From NCBI GenBank assembly GCA_030549495.1, contig JAUIRK010000961.1:1-64000 (forward strand): a stretch of 64,000 bases of DNA, in the 5' to 3' direction. The notes under the pieces are model-generated. The model did not search any database and was not told where the DNA came from. It saw only the letters and a list, made by a program, of their open reading frames with translations. This document shows, piece by piece, positions 34,855 through 47,100 of this stretch. The position numbers and the translations under genes are program-made. This DNA comes from Nectonema munidae. Lineage: Eukaryota; Nematomorpha; Nectonematoida; Nectonematidae. How positions within the stretch are numbered: the first letter of the stretch is position 1; the number at the start of each line of letters is the position of its first letter.

Positions 34855-34892
<38 letters not shown>
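34780..34892. repeat. Long A-rich tract
   Basis: Low-complexity A/T sequence ending in a run of more than 35 nearly uninterrupted A residues (34855-34891). It could be an insertion tail or simple expansion. Confidence 0.7.
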
Positions 34893-34894
<2 letters not shown>

Positions 34895-35317
34895 ATAAAA
34901 AATTTTAATGAAACTTTTATGTAAATAATATTCTTTTATCGAGTACATGATAATTAATAAATAGAGTAAATTAGACTTTTTACAAAAACTTACAATTTCT
35001 CCATTTAATTGATGGAATCCAAAAAATTTTTTCTCAATTTAGCATCCTAACTTTTTCATGACATTGCAAAATTAATATTGCTAAACAGGATAAAAAAAAG
35101 ATGTTAATCTAAATTTTGCAATGGAAGATTATGTTTATTTGACAGGTATTTATTTAAATGTTTTTAGACTTTTTTCAGTCAGAATTATTTTATTTTAGTT
35201 TTATTTTTTTACTAAAGACTCAATGAAAACTAAAATTGTTACAATTAAGATTAAAGTGAAAAAATATGTGTTATAATAATATAAAGAAAAAATAATATTT
35301 ATTCAAAACTTACAGTT

Positions 35318-36600
35318 TTAATAGAGTAAACTATTTAATTCAAGTTTACGCGGATCCTTTTGAACATAATAATCAAGAACTGTATTCAAATCAATCTCTG
35401 TGTCATAGTGAATGTGCAGAAGGGCTAAGTTAGACAGGCGAGTCTTTGTCATTGAAGACCTCACGTTGGTGTTTGGTCTGCGTAATGCACTTATACTTCT
35501 CTCACATTCGAACAAGGTTACCGGAATTGTGTAAGATATCTGCAGAAGAACAGAGATATTAGGAAACATCAGTTCATCACATTTTTTATTGCTTGTGCAG
35601 GAGATTCAGGGAGTAGATATGGAGTCTTTTGCATAAAATGATTTTTCAACCGTTGCAACTCAGTTGAGAATCATTCTGGGCAAGGTAGATCATTTTTGTA
35701 TTTTTCCACAGCCTCATTCACATCAACATTTTTCATCAACAAAACACTAGGAACAAGGCCCAGCAAAGATGCTGAAATTATTGCAGAAGAAGAAAACCTT
35801 TCGTTAAGACTCATTATAATGTGATCTAGAAAAGGTATAGCAACGTTTCTCAAATAATAGTCTGGAGTGTTTGCTTCGTCCTTACTTCGAAATTATTGTC
35901 TTGAAACAATTCGCGGCATCTCAGCGTGAATACCAATCTTTTTAGCCATATTGAGGCTTTCATTGTAGATTTCATTGAAATTTATTTCAATTTCATTTCT
36001 TTCTTTTTTATACAATAAAATTATTTCAGATATAATTTCATATGCTTCTATTATATCGTGTCATTTTCTTGGAAAAACACAAGGATTTTTTCTGCTATTA
36101 TTTCTCCTGTGATTCTTTCTTATGCTAAAAATGTCAAAAATTCTTCTCTCACATTTTTCCTTGTCAACAAATCTGGCACAAATTGATAATAATTCTTGAT
36201 TATGTGTTGAAACCTCATCGGCTAATATGGAATAAAATGGAGAAGTATTAATCTCATTGATAATGTCTTTCTAAATAATATCTTTTCCTATTATTTCTAT
36301 GAGCTCATTTTGGGTACGAGCAGAAATGTATTTTGCAGATTTCATTGCAGGAGTGTCAAGATGATGCGCAAGTGTACTATCGTTAACAGCCATTACTTTA
36401 AGAAGCGCCAGAAAATTTCCCGGATTTATAGAAGAATTTATGTCTTCTACATCACCTCTGAGTGCAATACCCTGTCTTCCACAAAATAGTACAGCTCTTG
36501 CAATTTTCTTTTGCGTGAGTCTACAAAAGAAGTCATACTGCTCTCTGGTTTTTCCACTACTTGCTTCAAAGAATTAGCTTTTCCATGGAATTATTATGAT
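35318..36600 (-). mobile_element. hAT transposase remnant, ZMYM1/TTF-type
   Basis: The C-terminal hAT dimerisation domain is clear in 35569-35318: IPVTLFECERSISALRRPNT, then LSNLALLHIHYDTEID. Upstream pieces are VAIPFLDHIIMSLNERFSS (35853-35671) and, from about 36530 to 36150, KIARAVLFCGRQGIALRGD and ILADEVSTHNQELLSICARF in changing frames. All fit the ZMYM1-like/TTF-type hAT family found in many animals. Several stops and frameshifts occur (for example around 35880, 36050 and 36270). The TTF zinc-finger end is not visible. Possible termini (GGTTAGGGGTGG near 34753, CCACCCCTTACA near 37252) lack a convincing 8-bp duplication. Confidence 0.8.
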
Positions 36601-39600
36601 ACAAACAACCCTCATGTTGCTTAACAATTTCGCTTTTTTTTGTTCCACGTCCGAAAAGGCCTATTAAAACTAATTATCATGAAGATAGACTACTGTAAGT
36701 AACTATGACTTGATTCAACTAAAGAAAAAAAATGAAATTTTTGAAATTCAAAAAGCAAAAAAATAGTACAAATAAATTTATTAAATGAATTAAACGAGAT
36801 AAAAGCAAAGTATTAGTGCCTTATTCAATGTCACTACCGTCTGAACCTTATGAAGAAAAAAAAGTTCAAGGCTGAAAGAGAAGATAGAGGCAGATAAAAA
36901 AAGGGGGTTCTTCGGAACCCCCGAACCCCCCTTGGGTACAGGCTTGAAATTATAATCTATATTTTAAATAAGCGCTAAAATACCTCATTAATAATAAGCT
37001 CTACAATTTTGTTAAGTTTGATACATTGATATGTCATAATATTATAAAATTAAATACATTAATTTTAACTCTATTTTAATATATATACGTTCTTGAATAT
37101 TTTAATTTTTTTTGATATTTTCTATAATAAATATTTGTTTTGTCCAAAATTTTATTTAGTTTTTTAAAATTTAATGTAATATTTTGTTCATGCGTTATAA
37201 TGTCGACTGTAATATTGATTTTTTTTCTTTTCATGTTTTACCTTATGCACCACCCCTTACACTAGTTGAATTTTAAATTAAATAATTTACTTAAAATACA
37301 AAGAATTTGATACTTGGTTGTAATAAATTTATGCAACCTAATATCTTGCTTCTAACTTTTTTTAAGTACCCATTCACTTATCGAAAAATCATAATAGATT
37401 CTAAATTTCATAGATTTTCAATTTTGTCACTTATTTATAATTTAGCATTGTCTTTTTATTTTTCATATACTTAAACATTTTCTTAAATATTACTCTAGCC
37501 TTCTTAATACCCAACCGTTATGGGAGCACCATATATATACGCTTTTCATAATAATAATTTGAAAGATCTTAATCAACAAAAGTTAGTTATTGTGATATCA
37601 TGCAAGATCAATTTTTTTGCTGTATAAATCCACCAATATTCATTGACATTGCTATATGTTTATAATGATTATGATTGTCATTTTTTTGTTTTCTTTTAGA
37701 TTCACACCAACATTAATGATAACAAACTATACGACAGACCAATTAATCCTTAAAACGGAACTTTCAAATTTTTATTTTCAAAATTTTCAATTAATATAGT
37801 TAAATTAAAAACTTAGTTGCCACTGTATCATTAAGTTTAGATTATATTATATTTTTATTCTGACAGCTGCCATAAATAGATCAAGTACATTTTTAACAAC
37901 TGAAACATTTTGTTTCGATATTATATTTTTATAATAATCAACAAATTTTCTTTAAAAAAGTGATTTGATTATGTACAGTGTAACTTATAAAATTTAACAA
38001 TTAAACATTATAAAAAATATCTCTGCTCAAATATAAAGCAAATAGAGTATTCTTGCTTTTAAACCGAATAGCTAGTCAAAATATCCATTCCCAAATAGCT
38101 ACTAAAAAAATTTCTTGACTTGAAAAAATTAAAGTTTTCAAATGTTACAAAATGTAACAAACGTAGTGATAAAGATTAAATGACCTTTGTTGAAAAAAAT
38201 CTTAGCGCCCCCCGGATGTGCGCCCCTGAATAACATATATACGAAAAATATAGAAACTATGACAATATTTTATTGAAAATAGAATATTTTGACTTTATAA
38301 GTCTTTATCAACTGTTCGTAAAATAAGGTTAACATTAGAAAAGTGTTGATTAATTTATATTAATTAACTTTTATGTTGTAGATAAGTTAATCTCATCCTG
38401 ATACAATGCAATAACATCTTAAAATTTCTTTATATAGCCTTTTGCCCCTTTTGAAGTATCTTACCTACAAAATAAATTATTCTAAACATCTTTACAAATT
38501 GATATTATTTTGTATGTGTGGTAAATAACAGAAAATTTATACCTGAATAACCCCTAAATATTTATAATCTTCACAATCGTGCACCTGATAATTGTCCCAC
38601 CTCCACGCACAACTGCCAAATATATTTAGTAAATCTGATCATTTCAAAAAATATCGTCAATTTTAGAGCTTGTTTGTGACATGCTTAATTTTGGAGTTTG
38701 TATTTCTAATGTGATTAATTATGATTAAATTTTATAGCTCAAAATTTTAAATGATAGTTTAATAATTTTCTTATTTTTTAATGTTTTTTTTATATTTTTT
38801 ATTAATACTTCAACTTTTTTTTAAAATAATTTTTCAATAGTTAAAATCTTTTTCATTTTTTTAAAATTAATCAGATTTTTTAAATATATATATCGGAATC
38901 AGTTGTCCGAGTGGTGCAATTATCCTTCGGGGCTATCGTCCTATAACCTTAACAATCAAATTTACACTATTAATTTAAAACTTATCTAACTGATTTAATG
39001 TTATTATTAAGTTTGTTATAAACTGTTCAAAGGAAGAGTGAGTAAGCTTGTTCAAAGGCGTGTCCAGTGAATGACCTCAAACAATTCCCTTAACCAAGAT
39101 GACCTAAAGACAAATGACAACAATAATTGACCTAAAATAATTTGTTAGTTAACAATTTAGTTATTTGATTCAATTTAAACTACGTCAATTTTTGTTAGGT
39201 TAGTTTTTCAAAAGGCATAACTTTGTTACTACAACGTTTTCGATTTGAATCATTTAATTTTATCATCAAACCTTTTTTGATAGTTTGGTACCAACTGCAC
39301 AATTGTATCATAGATGAAAATTCCTCAGTACCTTTTTTACCTTCTTTTCAAAAACACGCTGATTTTGTGATTGAAAATCTAAGTTTTTAAATAAACATAA
39401 AGTTTAGTATTGTTCTAATTTTTAGTCTTCTTGGATTTAATATATTATTATTGAAGTTGTATCGAGTATACAAAATTTTGTTGGTTACGAGTTGAGATAT
39501 TCTTTAATTAAAAATTTTTCCAACATTTAGTACCATCTACTTTTATACATTTAAGGCAAAACTCAGGAATGAAAAATAGATTCACAATTTGTCATTTCTA

Positions 39601-41052
39601 TTCAATTTTAATGTTTTCCGATTGATATAGCTAAAAGGTTTAAATTGTTTGGAAAGATTTCCCACATCTTCTTAGCTCAAATTTCTCTCGCTATAAATGT
39701 CTGTCAGAAACTTTTTAACAGAAAATAAAAATGCTAATGGCTCTTCAAAGCTAAAAAACATGTGTAAAGTTTAGTAAAGTAAATTGTTTTTAAAGCGTCC
39801 TTATCAAAAATTCTGAATACGACTGTTCACGTTAATATTTTCTTAGCAAAAATTTCTTTCCCATTGTTTGAAGATGTTAAAAAATCGTTGTGTTTATTAG
39901 AATTATCTTTGTTCAATTACATACTACGATTTTCGAAATTTTCTTTAAATTCTACCTTTCATACAGTTTCGTGAGTTCATATTTTTGGGAATTGAATATA
40001 ATCTCATACCATACTTGATAAAAGAGGTTCTTTAAATAAGCAATCAAGCAAAGCAATAGAACCTCGATTATCTGAGTTCTGAGTAACTGAATTGTATGCA
40101 CCCAGTGATGGCCTACGTTACGGTTCAAAAAGAAATTGCATATTTTTAAACTTCAAATCTTATCAGAATAAAAGAATAAGGTTATTTAAAAATGGTATCC
40201 AAATTTTGAAAAGAAATCGAATCGTAATGACGTAATCAATCAAACATGATCTAAAAGATTTGTTTTATTTTTTTACATTGACAAGAAGTGCCTCCAATAT
40301 TCTTTAATACAATCACTCCCTTTTTATTGATATTTTTTTTATTTAAAGAGACGGTTTAAGTAAATCAATTTGAAATCATTTAATTTGAAGCAAATTTCAA
40401 AAACATCCAATTCCATATTTAAAAGTTTGCTCTAATCAATACATATATATATAATATATATGATATTTTTTATGAATTTTTTCTTGCTGTGAATAAATAA
40501 GTCACTCAAGTAACTAGCTTGAACTTGATACTCACTAGTTGGATAAAAAACATACCAAAGATCGAAATCTTACCGTACTTGTATTTTTTTTCGTAGATTA
40601 GTTTTTTCCGTAGGTAATTTCTAATCGTATTTTTTTTTACAAAAAAACTATTGTAGCGTAGCGTAATTTCGAAATGTGACATGCCATATGCCACCCCTGC
40701 CTTTACCCCATTCCAAATAATGTTTACGTATTACTTTACTTGTTAAATATGCATTGAAAAATCGATCAGTTAATTTATTTTTCTTCAAATAAAATCTTGC
40801 CTATTTTAAATTTGTAAATAAACTGTAACATTTATTCTATATTTTTCAAGTTTGCATGTTTTGGCAAGTGATTTATGTTTATCAATATTTTGCGTTACAA
40901 AAGTAATAATAGACCTAAAGTTGTATATCCAACCCTTCACTCATGCAAGCAAAGTATCTTGTCTCCCTTACCGTTTTGAAAACTTTTCGTTTCGTTTACT
41001 TCTTTTGATTGAAAAACCTCGTTTTATTTCATTTCATAAATTGCGCTTATAG
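36601..41052. other. Gene-free stretch left of the first recognised CAMSAP exon
   Basis: No exon was recognised, although the missing first exon(s) of CAMSAP may be here or further left. Held here: a GGGGGTTC/GAACCCCC hairpin-like segment (36903-36932); a GATGTGCGCCCCTG terminus (ends 38228); a tRNA-Ser/Leu-like A-box word (GTTGTCCGAGTGG, 38906) without a B box; and a pogo-like terminus (AGAACCTCGATTATCTGAGT, about 40069). Confidence 0.4.
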
Positions 41053-41148
41053 GCGAAGAAAAGAGCTTCCATTACTTGGCTACTGTTCAAGGCATTTTCA
41101 AACAACACTCCAGATGAATTGCGAACTCCCTTTACAATGGACTTTCAA
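41053..41148 (+). CDS. CAMSAP: CAMSAP exon a (N-terminal region)
   Basis: 32 codons, phase 0 at both ends, after GCGCTTATAG and before GTAATC. ASITWLLFKAFSNNTPDELR matches the conserved A-x-x-WLLxKAFxxxxPEEL block that opens CAMSAP proteins. Confidence 0.8.
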
Positions 41149-44100
41149 GTAATCCCTTAATTTAATGCTACCATCATTTTTATTTTTGTTGATATCTATC
41201 GCACACAAGAGAAAAATGAAATTATAGGGTTGAAATGTTAATAATAATGCACAAAGATTCAATATTTATTCCTTATTCTAGATTTGTTTAATATCCAAAA
41301 AATGTTTTATTTCTCCATTGAAAGTCTATAACACTGAATTGCAATCATGTTTTGTCTTTGCCCACCATCGTCTACTGTATCAGAAAAAGAACAATCTTAT
41401 ATAAATCAGTCAATATCACTATAATAGAGTATTTTTAAGTATGGTATTAGCTAGACACCACTTCATCATTTTTAGGTATTCGCGTTTGAATTGTCTATAC
41501 TCTCTCCGCTTTTATGGCCAAGACAATCTCGTTATATCGGGAAATGTGTGCATTAATTTTCTTTCCAAATAAATTCCTTTACTTTGCATATGTTTCTTAA
41601 CTGAAAATAATATGTATTTCCTTCATCCACAATTTTGTGTTTGTATATAAATTCTATTCTACAAGCTTATCCTATTGTTAATGGACCTGTGTAGTGTTTA
41701 TACCTACTTTTAGTTCTTCCTATCTCTATCTTGTTCACACAGATTTGCGTATATTTGATGACTAAAATAGAAATTAACTCTTTCTTATATAGGAAAATGA
41801 TAAAAAATTTGATACTCTAAAACTTTTCTTTAGAACTTCTACCTTGAGTTATTGACAATGCTGGGGAATCGGAGGCAAAATATCCGATTCCAACTTCTAG
41901 TACTTAAAAAAAACGGGCTCCCACTTCAAATGCAAAAGTATCAAAAAAAAGATAAAAAATCTCTATAAAAAACTCTAATTTTACAACCAGTAACTGCAAG
42001 TTGTACTGGACTTGTTTCAAAGTATTTTCAATAAGTATATAATGTGAGCTTAAAATAACTTGTAAAAAGCATCTTTTCTTTTTTATCGAAAGTAACTGAT
42101 TAATACAATGATAATCTTAGCTTAATAAGTTAATCTTATTGTTCTTCATTAAACGTGATTCCTTTTCTTAATTTATACTTCATCTTATCATTTTTCTCCA
42201 ACTTTTTAAAGAACTTCCACCCTAAATCTGATATGAAAAACATACTCCCTAAGGTCTAATCTTCTTCAGGAAATCCTATTTTCGTTATTTTTTTGGAAAG
42301 GTCTCAAAAGTTAAATTTTTGGATCCTCTAAAAGATTTTTTATGTATGAATACTAGATGAAGTATGAGTATTTTCCTATATCTTCATCTTTGATGATTTT
42401 TTTCCCAAAAAATACATTTTGGTGTAAAATATAGTAAAATTCTGCGCGGTTTCTGGTCTTTTCTAAAATTAATAAAAAGGCTTTAAATGCTTTATAAAAA
42501 AGTGTAGAATTGTTGGATTATAAAAATGCGTTTATTTGCAATGCACATCTATTCACTTGGTGTAATATTCATCGTATATATTTATTGAATGAAACATTAG
42601 TCTTCCTGCCAGCATATTGTTTTCTTTGTTTTAGTAAGCGCTGTATAGTTTCAAATTACTTCTCCGTGAGTAAGCAGGCACTCCTCAAATCCCCACTTTA
42701 GTGACATTTAACACGGTTTATGTTTTATACATTTTTATGCATATAATGCTTCACCCTGTACTACTTCTCTTATGTTGAAACATTATCTCAACATGTACGT
42801 ACGTACGTATTCAATGAGAAAACATTGTGATATTTATTATATTGCAGATATTTATCGATCTCTTACTAGATCTTCTCTGTCTCTATTTTTGCTTTGAAGA
42901 AATGAAGATGGACGTGGACATAGCCCATAGATAATTATTTTCTAACATAATTTACCTGATCTTATATACTTGTACATGAGTTTTTAAATTATTTTTCAAC
43001 GTATTCTTAATTATTATCTATCTAAAGCAGTCTTCTTCACCCTTTTTGTATTCTGTGCACCCGTAATCCTGATTGGATAAACGCTGTCCACCCAAAATGG
43101 CGACTTGTATTTTCCTCTTTATAACTAAGTTTAAAATAAAATTCTAACCGCTTTAATGACTTTAATCTTATAAATCTTGTGCACCCTAAATTAAAATCTA
43201 AATTATAACTTATTTTGGTATAACTTTGTTATCATGTTATGGTAATTTCTATTCTTTCTGTTTTCAATAATTGCGAATTTCTTTTCTTTTTTGTCTTTAT
43301 TAACTAATTTTTATTCTTTGTTCCACCGCATTAAAATATTGGCCGATGACCATGAACGCGGATATCTATGACCCTCTAATTTTGATTCAGAGTGGAAAAC
43401 CTTCTTCGTCTCTATAAGAATTATAGCAATGAAGCCCGTCGTGGATGGGAAACTAAAGCGCAAGGTTAAAGGAATTCAAATATGTTCACTAAAAATGATA
43501 GGAATATACCAAAACGGACATCAGAAAATTCTAAATGCATGTCTAATTTGCCTTCTAGAAATTGCTGGATTTCTTTCCATAGTATCGCTTGGAAGATTTT
43601 CCTTTGGAAAGCCACCTCATCTTTGAGTGCAGCAAGAGTTTTTCAAATTGAAAACAAACAAGATTTGAAGCATTTGCTTTAATGAAATACACTGTTTTAA
43701 TGACTTCATTGGAAAAATTTTGAACTCATCGGGTATGGTTTTATAGCTCGGCGCACTGGGTACCAATTACATCTGGAGATTTTTGCTTACCCCTATTAGC
43801 CTTCTAACGGTATCGTTTGACAGGAAGATTGAATCTTAGCACATTCAATATATCTTTGTAGCAAGGTAATATCAACTGTTCTTGCTGTTGTGGGACTTTT
43901 TGACGACAGATATTTTTTTGAAACTTTTCAAACCATACTTAATATTTTGCAAAACATTCCTATGTTATTTATCAAACATGAATTTGTGCACTCGTTCAGT
44001 CAATAATTTTGTTTAACAAACTCGAGTGCTACACTACCAGCTTAAGATTCACTTGATGGGCTTTAAAATAGTGGATGCCTACACTTGAGAACACAAAGGA

Positions 44101-47100
44101 CATTTATGTTCCTCTTCTCAACCAGACATTAATGCAGTAAACGAAATTTCAAAAGTGAGTCGTCATATTTCATGTTTTTAGCCATTTTGAAAAATGCACA
44201 TTTACAAATTAGACCTGAAAAGCAATAAAAGACTAACTTATTTATTCTTTTTAAATGTGATTTATTGGCAAAAATGGCAAATGACCCAATATGGGTGCAA
44301 TATTTTGCGAAAAACGATTCACTCAGTGCCCCCTTCTCGATCCCCATGGAACTTCTTCGCCGCATTCGGACTCCAGTTTGAAACAAGGTAATTTGACTTC
44401 ATAAAATCTGTGCACTTGTGGTGGGATTGAGAGCTTACAGTTAAAGTATTATGATGTGTTCATTCGACAAAAATTCTTTTATAATAAATATTAAAAATTA
44501 TAAAAAAAAAGTTCGCCCCCTCCAAAATTTTGAGGGTGTGCGCCTTTGGTAAATGTATGTATGTATGTATGTACGATTGCGCTAACTAAGCCTAATCATA
44601 ACCATAACACTTGCTCTAATACTAACACTAATGCTAATTGTATATGTCTTATGGGTTCAAAACTGTACAGAATTTTAAATATTTGAATGACTATTATAAC
44701 GACCCTAAGTTATAAGATTAAATACAGATAATGTCAAAATTTTGTTGGAAAATGTTCATTTTGATATTGATTGACAATTTTTTTTACATGAGGGGGTCAT
44801 TCAATTACTACGAAAATGGTATCAAAGGATTCAGCTAGCGATTTTAGGAAAATTCACCAGATTTGAAGGGATATGGTCCAGCCAATTTTGTACAAACTTT
44901 TTGTAATTTTTTATTATCCAAATTTTGTTTTTTTAAGATAAATTTATTTAAACATTTGTAAGAAAATGTAATCTTGGAAAAAATATTTTTATTTATAAAA
45001 CTTTTTCTAAAAATCAATATCAAATCAAAATTTATTATACACTTAAAAGGTTCACCTAGAGGATAAAATTTCCTTTAATTTTTTTAAAGCATAAAATTGC
45101 ATAATTTAATTTTACTGAATAATGAATATAATTAAAATCTGAAAAGAATTGAATTGAAAATTTTTTCATATTTTATCTAAATATTTATAAGTTCTCAGAA
45201 GTATCAAAGAAAAATGAGGGGTAAATTATATTCTCATATACAGAAAATATGGCGTCAACGTAGACACTAGACAAGACAGTTTAGTTTTTGATACACTTTC
45301 ATTCCAAAGTGATATAAAACTTTTGAAATGTCACTTGCTTTGCTTCTCTATTGTATAGATCATGTGATTTTCTTCTTTGAGTGTGTGTGCGTGTGCGTTT
45401 GTGCGTTACTTCAACGAGCGTGCCTTATTTTAGTGGATGCAATTGCTTGCATGTTTTCAATCAAGTTAAGCGATAACCAATAAATTCAAAAGTGAAGCTA
45501 TCTCATTTAATTTTAATAATATAAATTAATTCGATTTTATCACAAATATATTTTGATATTGATTAAGATCTATTGGCAGTTATTCTCTTTCAAATTGGGA
45601 TTATGGCTTGATTTTTTAAATTCCAACGTACCCGAATTTGCACATGAAACAAAGTTATTGCAAATATTTTGTTACTTTCTTCTTCTTTTTAGCATTCCTC
45701 ATAAATAGTTTAAAAAGTGTACTTCTAAAGTATAATTCGTTGATAGGTAAATCATCGCGAATAATTTTTGCTTCAGTCCATAACACTTTAACGCTTCCAG
45801 GAGCAAAATTTTGAAGATTAATCCTGTTCTTTTTTTCATTGAAATATTATATATTTACAGCAGATGACTTTCATTTCTTAGGAGACCGATGTCGCACCGG
45901 CCCTCAAAGGGTCAGTCCATTAGACCCCGCCTCCAATTTATACTTCACATGCGACTTATTGACTCTCATTTAGGTCCAATATCATACTAGTTCCTTAAAT
46001 TTTCAACACTTAGATCTAGCTCAGATAATTATTTTAAAAAGTAATGGACAAAAAAACTTCTTTTATATTAGTGCATTTTTGAAGCATTTCAAAATTTGAC
46101 AAATTTCTCTATTATTTATATCTTGACTTTCAACTTTTGTTTAATTTTGATATTTAATAAAATATTTTAGAGTTTTTTTGTTATATTAATTTTTCATTTG
46201 AACCCATTTCAGCAAATGATATGTAATATAAAATTACAAAACTTTCAACACAAATATGTATTTGACTTTCAATACTTTTTTCTTATTTTCTAAAAATTGT
46301 TAACCATTTTTTTCGAAAAAATTAACGAACTTTTTATTAAAGTAACGATAACGAAAAACGACCAAAAAAATCTAACATGATAACAACGCGCTTTTTCTTC
46401 AAGGTATCGAAGATACCTATAACGAAGTTATAGAAAACCTTGGCATTAGAGTGAGGTAGTTCTTTTAAATCTAATTATTACTTATTGTTGCTTGCTTTTT
46501 CTGTCATCAAATGCGGCAATGATTGTGTTAATGCGACTGTTTTGCGACATTGTTCTCTAAAATGGATGATGCTAGAAAAGGTAGTTTCAGTAGAGCGCGA
46601 ACCTAGAGAATAGAATTGAAAAGAGATCAAAGCGTGAAAGGATTCATGTAAGTATAATTACTATTTCCCTCATCTATCCTACTTTTAACTTGTGTTTTAC
46701 CTTTCATCACTTTTTTGTGGGGTGTTTTCATCGAGAAGGCACAATTTGCGCCGCTTTTATCGAACTACGAGAAAGTAGGCTTGATGCGGGATCGAACCCA
46801 AGACCTTTTTAAGACACCTTTTAATGTTAGCCAGTTTTACTTTGTAGCTTATTACGTTTCAAACTCATAACTCCCTGTTCCTCCAAGAGATTACTAGCCA
46901 ACGCCAGAAAGTCAATCCGGTTGAAAAAATTAGCTTTCTTCAGTCTTCAGATCTGATAAGTCTTTTATACTCTTCAAAAAACGAAAGTTTCAAGCATTCA
47001 CAGTCATCGTGAAACTTTTTTCTTTGCGTCACTTGCTATGATTAAAGAGTTTGTTAGTGAGTAGTAGTATGTCCTTTTTGATATAGCATTTTTCCTTCAC

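Noticed and set aside
34753-37262. TIR pair GGTTAGGGGTGG / CCACCCCTTACA around the ZMYM1-type hAT remnant
   Set aside because: Only about 9 bases match and the flanks show no 8-bp duplication, so I do not claim these as the element's ends.
38900-38960. tRNA-Ser/Leu-like start (GTTGTCCGAGTGG)
   Set aside because: No B box or acceptor-stem pairing follows within tRNA length.
43429-43682. Overlapping frames of 65-66 codons in the large CAMSAP intron
   Set aside because: Mixed composition but no domain, and splice phases do not fit between the flanking CAMSAP exons, which join directly in phase 0.
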